DNA from: Betaproteobacteria bacterium
GTDB taxonomy: Bacteria > Pseudomonadota > Gammaproteobacteria > Burkholderiales > SG8-39
Assembly: GCA_004298295.1 (NCBI GenBank)
Contig: SCUH01000090.1
Span: 1-6,454 of the forward strand
Reading direction: 5' to 3'
DNA: 6,454 nucleotides
Shown here: in pieces, positions 1 through 5,173 of the stretch
Layout of the letters: each line of letters begins with the position of its first letter
Numbering within the stretch: the first letter of the stretch is position 1
Notes under the pieces: model-generated
Told to the model about the DNA's origin: nothing
Seen by the model: the letters and a program-made list of their open reading frames with translations, nothing else
Database searches by the model: none
Program-made: the position numbers and the translations under genes

Positions 1-1260
1 GATCTTGGCGCCGTCGGGCGCGAGCACCACCATCTCCTCGATGCGCGCTGCGGAAACCCCGTCCTTGGCCGGGCAGAAGGTCTCCACCGCGAACACCATG
101 CCCGCCTTGAGCTCGTAGGGCTCGATGAACGAATTGAGGCGCGAGATGAGCGGCCGTTCGTGCAGTCCGAGGCCCAGGCCGTGGCAGAAGTTGAGGCCGA
201 AGGCGGCCATCTCGGTCTCGAAGCCGATCTCGGTGGAGCGCGGGAACATCTTCGCGACCTTGTCGGTGGTGACGCCGGGGCGCAGCATGTCGATGGCGTC
301 GTCCATCCACTGGCGCGCGCGCTCGTAGGCGTCCTTCTGCGGCGGCGTCGCCTTGCCGACCGCAAACGTGCGGTAGTAGCAGGTGCGGTAACCGATGAAG
401 GAATGGATGACGTCGAAATAGGCCTGGTCGCCCGGGCGGATCAGGCGGTCGGTGAAGTTGTGCGGGTGCGGGCTGCAGCGCTCGCCGGCGATGGCGTTGA
501 TCGCCTCGACGCAGTCTGAGCCCATCTCGTACAGGCGCTGGGTCGCCAGCGCGACGATCTGGCTTTCCTTGACGCCGGGCTTGAGCCCGGCGGCGATGTC
601 CTGGTAGACGCCGTCGACCATCGCGGAGGCGATGTTGAGCAGCGTGATCTCGTCGTGGCTCTTCACTTCGCGCGCGTAGAGCATCATCTGCTGGCCGTCG
701 CGGATCTCGAGGCCCTGCGCCTGCAGCGCGAACAGCATCGGCGGCTCGCACACGTCGATGCCGATCGGCATGCCGGCGACGCCTTCCTGGACCAGGATGT
801 CCTTGATCTCCTTCGCCGCGGCCTCGAACAGGCCGACCTTGGGTCCGATCGCGCCGCGCATGCCCGGGTTGCCCGCGCGCACGTGGTCCTCGCGCAGCCA
901 GGGGCAGTTGAGCTTGTGGTGGCGCGCCGCCGAACCGAAATCCCACACCCACGGCTCGCCGGTGCCGGTGAGGAGCGAGTAGCGGATCAGCTTGTCGCGC
1001 GCCCACTCGCCGATCACGGTGGACGAGATATAGCGGATGTTGTGCTGGTCGAAGCACAGCACCGCGCCCAACCCCGATTTCGCCAGCTGCGCGCGCGTGC
1101 GCGCGAGGCGGTAGCGGTGCAGCCGCCGGAAATCGACGCGCTCTTCGAAATCGACCTGCGTCGTGCCGGGCGCCATCAGCGGCCGGTGCCAGCGGTGCGC
1201 CGGCTTCAGGTCGTCTTCGTCTACGGGAAAAAACTTGGGTTTGCCGCTTTTCTTCGCCAT
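1..1260 (-). CDS. M24-family (aminopeptidase P / prolidase / creatinase-like) protein, 3' end off the window
   Basis: I translated this by hand from the minus strand: 420 codons with no stop, open at the left edge. The ATG at 1260-1258 has a strong AGGAGG four bases upstream. Residues about 45-190 form a creatinase/prolidase N-terminal domain (CFDQHNIRYISS at 69-80). Residues about 195 to the end form the M24 pita-bread domain. Visible landmarks are D283 in YFDVIH, the RTF tail at 297-299, H360 in HGLGLGLHE, H367, E393 in AVETF and E408 in RIEEM. These match the usual ligand order Asp-Asp-His-Glu-Glu except that the second Asp is C294 (GYRTCYYRTF). The family includes Xaa-Pro peptidases, metal-free creatinase and the DMSP lyase DddP, so the fold is clear but the reaction is not. 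The protein is cytosolic, as no signal peptide is seen. Only the last few residues should be missing. It lies divergent to the alcohol dehydrogenase and may serve the same catabolic locus (inference). Confidence 0.88.
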   Translation of the reverse strand, partial: MAKKSGKPKFFPVDEDDLKPAHRWHRPLMAPGTTQVDFEERVDFRRLHRYRLARTRAQLAKSGLGAVLCFDQHNIRYISSTVIGEWARDKLIRYSLLTGTGEPWVWDFGSAARHHKLNCPWLREDHVRAGNPGMRGAIGPKVGLFEAAAKEIKDILVQEGVAGMPIGIDVCEPPMLFALQAQGLEIRDGQQMMLYAREVKSHDEITLLNIASAMVDGVYQDIAAGLKPGVKESQIVALATQRLYEMGSDCVEAINAIAGERCSPHPHNFTDRLIRPGDQAYFDVIHSFIGYRTCYYRTFAVGKATPPQKDAYERARQWMDDAIDMLRPGVTTDKVAKMFPRSTEIGFETEMAAFGLNFCHGLGLGLHERPLISRLNSFIEPYELKAGMVFAVETFCPAKDGVSAARIEEMVVLAPDGAKI

Positions 1261-1305
1261 GCCGCCTCCTGAGCGCGAAGGATAGCGGTTTATCATGGGC
1301 GAGTC
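1261..1305. promoter_or_regulatory. Divergent intergenic region between the M24 gene and the alcohol dehydrogenase
   Basis: Only 45 bases separate two divergent start codons. On the minus strand AGGAGG (1270-1265) is the ribosome binding site of the M24 gene. On the plus strand TATCAT at 1291-1296 matches the -10 consensus at five of six positions, but the hexamers 16-17 bases upstream resemble a -35 box only poorly. If it is used, transcription would start about 1-4 bases before the dehydrogenase ATG, giving a nearly leaderless mRNA. AAGGA at 1278-1282 is a plus-strand Shine-Dalgarno candidate but lies too far (23 bases) from the ATG at 1306. Any longer promoter elements must lie inside the flanking coding sequences. 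Confidence 0.45.
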
Positions 1306-1309
1306 ATGA
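1295..1309 (+). other. Possible four-codon leader ORF overlapping the dehydrogenase start
   Basis: An ATG at 1295 opens a reading frame encoding Met-Gly-Glu-Ser and then TGA. The stop overlaps the dehydrogenase ATG as ATGA at 1306-1309. AAGGA at 1278-1282 sits 12 bases upstream, a usable if long spacing, whereas the dehydrogenase itself has no good Shine-Dalgarno sequence. This arrangement would allow translational coupling of the dehydrogenase to a mini-cistron. It could equally be chance, and it conflicts with use of TATCAT at 1291-1296 as the -10 element. Confidence 0.2.
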
Positions 1310-2412
1310 CCCGGTTCCGCGGCGCACTCCTCAGGAAGAGCGGTCTGCCGCGGCCGTATGCGCAGTCGCGGCCGCTCGAGATCGCAGCGCTCGAACTGCC
1401 CGCTCCCGGAGCCGGCGAAGTGCTGGTCAGGATCCGCGCCGCGAGCCTGTGCCGCTCGGATCTTTCCGTGGTCACCGGCGCGCGGCCCTGGCCGCTGCCG
1501 ATGGTGATCGGCCACGAGGCGGCGGGCAGCGTGGAGCGCGTCGGCGCGAACGTGACGACGGTGGCGCCCGGCGATGCCGTGGTGCTCGTCTATCTGCCGC
1601 AATGCGGTGCCTGCGCGCGCTGCGCCGCGGGCCAGCCGTGGCTTTGCGAAACGGGGGTTGCGGCGAACCGCAAGGGCGAGCTGCTGACCGGCGGCACGCG
1701 CCTCGTGCATCGCGGCGAGCAGGTTCATCACCACATGGGACTCGCGGCGTTCGCCGAGTACGCGCTGGTCGCTGAGGCCTCGGCGATCAGGATCCCGAAG
1801 GACGTGCCGCCGCAGGATGCGTGCGTGTTCGGCTGCGCCGTGCTGTGCGGTGCCGGCACCGCGCTGAACACGGCCGTCGTGGGCGCGAGTCAGTCGGTCG
1901 TGGTCATCGGGCTTGGGGCGGTCGGACTTTCTGCGCTTCTCGGCGCGAAGGCCGCGGGTGCAACGCGCATCGCCGCGCTCGACCGGCTCGAAGCCAAGTT
2001 CGCGCTCGCGCGCACTTTGGGCGCGACCGAGACGGCGCTGCCGGAGGCGGCGCCACGCGGCGCCTTCGACCACGCCATCGAATGCTCGGGAACGCTCGAA
2101 GGCTTCGAGCTCGCGATGGCGCTCGCGCATCGCGGCGGCAAGGTCACCACGCTGGGCCTGCCGGGGCCTGATGCCGCTTACCCGCTCAAGCTGGCGCCGC
2201 TCGTGGCCGACGGCCTCACGGTGCAGGGCAGCTATCTCGGCTCCTGCGTCACGCGCCGCGACGTGCCGCGCTTCATCGAGCTCTACCGCGCAGGGCAGTT
2301 TCCCGCGGCGAGCCTCGTCTCGCACCGCATCGGTCTGGAGGATCTCAACGAAGCGCTCGACCGGCTGGCGGAGGGACGGGCGCTCAGGCAGGTGATCGAG
2401 TTCGCGAGCTGA
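1306..2412 (+). CDS. Zinc-dependent medium-chain alcohol dehydrogenase (MDR superfamily)
   Basis: This 368-residue protein has the normal length for the family and should be a cytosolic NAD(H)-dependent oxidoreductase interconverting an alcohol and an aldehyde or ketone. The GroES-like domain carries the catalytic zinc site: C49 (LCRSD), H70-E71 (GHEAAG) and C177 (FGCAVLCGAG). The structural zinc lobe has all four cysteines, C100, C103, C106 and C114. The Rossmann domain has GLGAVG at 202-207 and an acidic D226 at the end of the second strand, which favours NAD+ over NADP+. The C-terminal GSYLGS at 308-313 and the following RRDVPRFIELY segment are typical of the class III-like branch. The start at 1306 places GALLRKSGLPRPYAQSRPLEI-type N-terminal sequence where relatives have it, although ribosome binding is weak. 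The substrate cannot be read from sequence. It runs opposite to the neighbouring operon and ends directly against the toxin gene. Confidence 0.93.
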   Translation: MTRFRGALLRKSGLPRPYAQSRPLEIAALELPAPGAGEVLVRIRAASLCRSDLSVVTGARPWPLPMVIGHEAAGSVERVGANVTTVAPGDAVVLVYLPQCGACARCAAGQPWLCETGVAANRKGELLTGGTRLVHRGEQVHHHMGLAAFAEYALVAEASAIRIPKDVPPQDACVFGCAVLCGAGTALNTAVVGASQSVVVIGLGAVGLSALLGAKAAGATRIAALDRLEAKFALARTLGATETALPEAAPRGAFDHAIECSGTLEGFELAMALAHRGGKVTTLGLPGPDAAYPLKLAPLVADGLTVQGSYLGSCVTRRDVPRFIELYRAGQFPAASLVSHRIGLEDLNEALDRLAEGRALRQVIEFAS

Positions 2413-2799
2413 TCAGACTGGCCGCCGACTGTGCCGCTTGAGCCATGCGGCCATGCCCTTCTCGGACATCGAGCCGTCAGCCAGCGCCAGGAATGCGATC
2501 ACGGCGTCCGCCTCCGGAGCCCGCACTTCCCATCCATTGAGTTCAAGAAACGTGAAAGCGCAGACCAGCGCAGTGCGCTTGTTGCCGTCGAGAAATGGGT
2601 GATTGCGCGCGATGCCAAACGCGTACGCAGCAGCGAGTTCGAACAGCGTCGGTGTTTCGTAGGCCGCGCGATGCCGGGGTCGGCCCAGCGCCGACTCGAG
2701 AAGGCCGCGGTCCCTGATGCCGGGCTGTCCACCGAATTGCGCGATCTGCTCGGCGTGGAACGCGATTGCGTCCTCCGCCTCGAGCCACACACGTTTCAC
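2413..2799 (-). CDS. doc: Doc-type (death-on-curing, Fic fold) toxin
   Basis: This 128-residue protein has the usual length of Doc toxins. The core motif HPFLDGNKRTA begins at H67 and includes D71, N73, K74 and R75, fitting the HxFx(D/A)xNKR signature of the Fic/Doc fold. The N-terminal EAEDAIAFHAEQIAQFGG and the RDRGLLESAL segment at 30-37 are also typical of the death-on-curing family. The best-studied member, phage P1 Doc, phosphorylates elongation factor Tu and stops translation; that activity is assumed here, not shown. The start is GTG at 2799-2797, overlapping the antitoxin stop as GTGA, so toxin synthesis is probably coupled to antitoxin synthesis. Another GTG lies three codons further in. 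No separate strong Shine-Dalgarno site is seen. The gene ends with no gap against the convergent alcohol dehydrogenase. Its base composition is less G+C-rich than its neighbours, which suggests horizontal acquisition. Confidence 0.92.
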   Translation of the reverse strand: MKRVWLEAEDAIAFHAEQIAQFGGQPGIRDRGLLESALGRPRHRAAYETPTLFELAAAYAFGIARNHPFLDGNKRTALVCAFTFLELNGWEVRAPEADAVIAFLALADGSMSEKGMAAWLKRHSRRPV

Positions 2800-3020
2800 T
2801 TCGCGAGCTCTTTGAGCGCGTTCCGATACCGGCGGGTAACCTTGCGTGCAGCTTCGAGCTTCCTCTCGAACTCCTCGTCATAGGTGCTCAGCTCGATGCC
2901 ATTCGTCGTATCGGTGCACGAAAGGTCATCGCCCTTCGCGACTTTGAGGCGCGCGACCACGCTCTTTGGCAGGATAACGCCGAGGGAATTTCCGATCTGG
3001 GTGACTTTCAGCTTCGCCAT
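2796..3020 (-). CDS. AbrB/MazE-type antitoxin paired with Doc
   Basis: This 74-residue protein opens with the swapped-hairpin AbrB DNA-binding fold: VTQIGNSLGVILPKSVV at residues 6-22, containing the GNS-x-GV-x-x-PK signature of MazE-like antitoxins. The second half, from about residue 48, is a charged helix (YDEEFERKLEAARKVTRRYR, then NALKELAK) resembling the toxin-binding tail of Phd antitoxins. It probably wraps Doc while the N-terminal half binds its own promoter, which carries a 7-base inverted repeat. The ATG at 3020-3018 has GGAG six bases upstream (3030-3027). The stop overlaps the toxin's GTG start, the standard antitoxin-first order. AbrB-fold antitoxins with Doc toxins are a known combination, alongside the classical Phd-Doc pair. 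Low G+C relative to the flanks agrees with mobility. Confidence in the pairing is high; the neutralisation role of the tail is inferred. Confidence 0.9.
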   Translation of the reverse strand: MAKLKVTQIGNSLGVILPKSVVARLKVAKGDDLSCTDTTNGIELSTYDEEFERKLEAARKVTRRYRNALKELAK

Positions 3021-3038
3021 GACGCGCTCCGGTCCGAT

Positions 3039-3058
3039 GTTATAACGGTCATTATAAC
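3039..3058. repeat. Perfect 7-base inverted repeat, likely antitoxin operator
   Basis: The arms GTTATAA (3039-3045) and TTATAAC (3052-3058) are exact reverse complements around a 6-base spacer. Each arm contains the self-complementary TTATAA, and the two copies are 12 bases apart, just over one helical turn, as expected for two dimers bound on one face. The repeat covers both candidate -10 elements, so binding there would block the promoter. Autoregulation by the AbrB-type antitoxin, alone or with Doc, is inferred from the usual behaviour of such modules. Confidence 0.6.
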
Positions 3059-3068
3059 GCTAGCTCAA
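3039..3068 (-). promoter_or_regulatory. Probable promoter of the antitoxin-toxin pair
   Basis: Reading the minus strand, TTGAGC (3068-3063) and TATAAC (3044-3039) form a -35/-10 pair separated by 18 bases, which would start transcription near 3032, just ahead of the antitoxin ribosome binding site. A second, exact -10 match, TATAAT, lies at 3056-3051 but has no -35-like hexamer at normal spacing. The -35 hexamer overlaps the stop codon of the upstream hydrolase gene (3067-3065). The module therefore appears to have its own promoter but could also receive read-through from the operon. Confidence 0.55.
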
Positions 3069-4006
3069 ACCTCCGGCGGCGGCACCGCCCCCTTGCGCTC
3101 GACGATCAGGCCGTAGTGCTGCGGCTCGCGGTGCCTGGCGAAATTGAACACCGTGTTCTTGTAGGAATTGCACAGGTCGAGGTCGCAACGCGCCACTGCC
3201 AGCTCGTCGCCGAGCGTCGAGCAGGCGGCGACGAGCTCCCCGGAGGGCGCGACGATGACCGAGTTGCCGATCTGCTCGACGCCCTCCTCGCAGCCCGCCT
3301 TCGCCACGCCGACCACCCAGGTGCCATTCTGGTAGGCGCCCGACTGCATCACCAGCGCATTGTGGAAGTTGGCCAGGTTGTCGTGCTCCGGCGCGGGCGG
3401 GTTGTGCACCGGCGTGTTGTAGCCGAGCAGCACCATCTCCACGCCCTGCAGCCCCATGACGCGATAGGTCTCGGGCCAGCGGCGGTCGTTGCAGATGCAC
3501 AGGCCGAGGATGCCGCCGAAGGCGCGAAACACGGGAAAGCCCAGGTTTCCGGTCTCGAAGTAGCGCTTCTCCAGGTGCTGGAAGCGCCGCCAGGGCTCAT
3601 GCTCGGCGTGTCCCGGCAAATGCACCTTGCGGTACTTGCCGGCGATGCGCCCCGCCTTGTCCACCAGGATCGCCGTGTTGAAACGGTGCGTCCGGCCTTG
3701 CTCTTCGCACAGCTCCGCGTAGCCCAGGCAAAAACCGATGCCGAGGCGTTTCGCCGCGTCGAACAGCGGCTGCGTCTCCGCCGAAGGCATCGCGCGCTCG
3801 AAGAAGGCGTCGATCTCGTCCTGCCGCTCGAAATGCCAGCGCGGAAAGAAGGTGGTGAGCGCCAGTTCGGGAAACACCGCGAGGTCGCAGCCATGCGACT
3901 TCGCCGCATGCAACAGCTCCAGCAGCCGTTTGACGACCTGCGGGCGCGTTTCGGTGCGCGCAACCGGTCCGAGCTGCGCCGCGCCTACCGTGACGATGCG
4001 TGTCAT
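3065..4006 (-). CDS. N-carbamoyl-D-amino-acid hydrolase (nitrilase superfamily)
   Basis: This 313-residue cytosolic amidohydrolase should remove a carbamoyl group from an N-carbamoyl amino acid, releasing the amino acid, ammonia and CO2. The nitrilase triad falls at E47 (VFPELALTTFFPRWHF), K127 (GKYRKVHLPGH) and C172 (CICNDRRWPE). As I recall it, this is the same numbering as in the Agrobacterium D-carbamoylase. H129, H144 and R175-R176, associated with substrate binding in that enzyme, are also present, as are the YNTPVHNPP and QHYGL segments. The match runs along the whole length, plus a short tail after QHYGL, so I prefer this to a generic nitrilase. D-stereospecificity and exact substrate are inferred. 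It starts 18 bases after the diaminopropionate ammonia-lyase, with AAGGAG eight bases before the ATG, and is the last metabolic gene of the operon. D-carbamoylases commonly work after a hydantoinase, but none is in the window. Confidence 0.93.
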   Translation of the reverse strand: MTRIVTVGAAQLGPVARTETRPQVVKRLLELLHAAKSHGCDLAVFPELALTTFFPRWHFERQDEIDAFFERAMPSAETQPLFDAAKRLGIGFCLGYAELCEEQGRTHRFNTAILVDKAGRIAGKYRKVHLPGHAEHEPWRRFQHLEKRYFETGNLGFPVFRAFGGILGLCICNDRRWPETYRVMGLQGVEMVLLGYNTPVHNPPAPEHDNLANFHNALVMQSGAYQNGTWVVGVAKAGCEEGVEQIGNSVIVAPSGELVAACSTLGDELAVARCDLDLCNSYKNTVFNFARHREPQHYGLIVERKGAVPPPEV

Positions 4007-4014
4007 GTCGCTGT

Positions 4015-4020
4015 CTCCTT
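4015..4020 (-). promoter_or_regulatory. Ribosome binding site of the carbamoyl hydrolase
   Basis: AAGGAG on the minus strand ends eight bases before the ATG at 4006-4004. It fixes that start and shows that this gene, unlike the two upstream genes with ATGA overlaps, can be initiated independently of the preceding cistron. Confidence 0.75.
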
Positions 4021-4024
4021 CACC

Positions 4025-5173
4025 TCACGCCGCGAGCACTTCGCCGGCGCTCCGTCCCACGATGCGCCGGTAGATTTCGGGATCGGTGTCGCCCTCGCTA
4101 CCCAGGAGCAGCACGGCCGAGTCGCCGCCGAGCGCAAGCTGCGCGCGCAAATCCGGGCGTGCCTCCAAGGCGAGCAGCGCGGCGAGCCCCGCGCCGCCCG
4201 TTTCGCCCGCGACCACGACCGGGTCGCCCGCGCGCGGCGCCGCCAGCACGCGCACCGCCTCGAGCGCGTAGGCGTCGTCGATCGCGACGACGGCGTCGGC
4301 GCCCGTGGCGAGCACTTCCCAGGCGAGTGCCGAGACCTCGCCGCAGGCGAGTCCAGCCATCACGGTGTCCAGATCGCCGTGCACCGCGACCGGCCGCCCC
4401 GCCTCGATGCTGCGGTAGAAACAGTCGGCGCGCGACGGCTCGACCACCACGCAGCGCGGCCGCCGCGCGCCCCAGTGCAGCCAGAAGGCCGCGCACAGCG
4501 CCGCGGCGAGCGCGCCCACACCCGCCTGCACGAAAACGTGCGTCGGCACGCGGTCCGCGGGCCATTGCGCAAAGATCTCGCCGGCCATCACGCCGTAGCC
4601 ATGCATCACGTCGCGCGGCACGTCGCGATAGCCTTCATAGGACGTATCCGAGACGACGTACCAGCCGTTCTTCGCGGCCGCGTCGGCGGCGTGGCGCACG
4701 GCATCATCGTAGTTGCCCTTGACGCGCCGCACCTCGGCACCGTAGCGCCGGATCGCCTCGGCGCGGCCTTCGCTCACCGACTCGTGGATGAAGATCACGC
4801 AGCGGCAGCCGAAGAGCTGCGCGCCCCAGGCGACCGAGCGGCCGTGGTTGCCGTCGGTGGCGCAGGTGACGGTGACTTCTTTCGCCGGCCGCGGCTGGCG
4901 CGAAAGCACGCGCCGCACCGCGTAGGCGCCGCCAAGCGCCTTGAAACTCTTCAGCCCGAAGCGGCCGCCCTCGTCCTTGTAGCGCAGTTCGGCCAGGCCG
5001 AGCGCGGCGGCGAGCGCAGGCAACTCGAGCAGCGGCGTCGGCGCATGACCCGGCCACGCCGAAATCTCGCGCGCGGCCGCCGCAAAACCCTCGGCATCGA
5101 GCGCCTGCGCGATCGGATAGGCCTGCGCGCGCGCCGCCGCACGCGGGTTGGCGAGCACGCGCACGCTGCTCAT
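4025..5173 (-). CDS. dpaL: Diaminopropionate ammonia-lyase (PLP fold type II)
   Basis: This 382-residue cytosolic enzyme is close to the family length of about 400. It should cleave 2,3-diaminopropionate to pyruvate and two ammonia molecules. The PLP lysine is K78 in RFGLKSFKALGGAYAV. ATDGNHGRSVAWGAQ follows at 105-119, where D107 probably matches the catalytic Asp before GNHG in the E. coli/Salmonella enzyme. SDTSYEGY at 175-182 contains D176, a match for its second catalytic Asp. The phosphate-binding glycine loop is GETGGAG at 323-329. The DGNHGR form and the DTSYEGY segment separate it from threonine and serine dehydratases and from threonine synthase, the main alternatives. The frame is open upstream for 143 more codons, but that part is an out-of-frame shadow of the ABC ATPase. 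The ATG at 5173 overlaps that gene's stop as ATGA, and the absence of a purine-rich site there points to coupled translation. Confidence 0.9.
   Translation of the reverse strand: MSSVRVLANPRAAARAQAYPIAQALDAEGFAAAAREISAWPGHAPTPLLELPALAAALGLAELRYKDEGGRFGLKSFKALGGAYAVRRVLSRQPRPAKEVTVTCATDGNHGRSVAWGAQLFGCRCVIFIHESVSEGRAEAIRRYGAEVRRVKGNYDDAVRHAADAAAKNGWYVVSDTSYEGYRDVPRDVMHGYGVMAGEIFAQWPADRVPTHVFVQAGVGALAAALCAAFWLHWGARRPRCVVVEPSRADCFYRSIEAGRPVAVHGDLDTVMAGLACGEVSALAWEVLATGADAVVAIDDAYALEAVRVLAAPRAGDPVVVAGETGGAGLAALLALEARPDLRAQLALGGDSAVLLLGSEGDTDPEIYRRIVGRSAGEVLAA

Noticed and set aside
1..1260. The M24 gene as a DMSP lyase (DddP).
   Set aside because: DddP carries a D-x-D pair and the later Asp in its metal site. 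Here the corresponding segment is FDVIHS followed by Cys, so the specific DddP ligand pattern is absent.
655..1272. Plus-strand frames of 205 and 119 codons (also 160-519) over the M24 gene.
   Set aside because: They are antisense to a continuous 420-codon M24 frame with clear family motifs, and they have the low-complexity composition of shadow frames.
2395..2440. A terminator between the convergent dehydrogenase and toxin genes.
   Set aside because: No stem with a following U-run could be found on either strand. The only symmetry is the short TGATCA.
2413..3068. The toxin-antitoxin module as part of a transposon, integron or phage.
   Set aside because: No transposase, integrase, attC-like site, flanking direct repeats or terminal inverted repeats were seen at its borders. 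Only composition hints at transfer.
2431..3116. Plus-strand frames of 150 and 116 codons over the toxin-antitoxin pair.
   Set aside because: They lie opposite two recognised genes with signature motifs, and neither shows a known domain or a convincing ribosome binding site.
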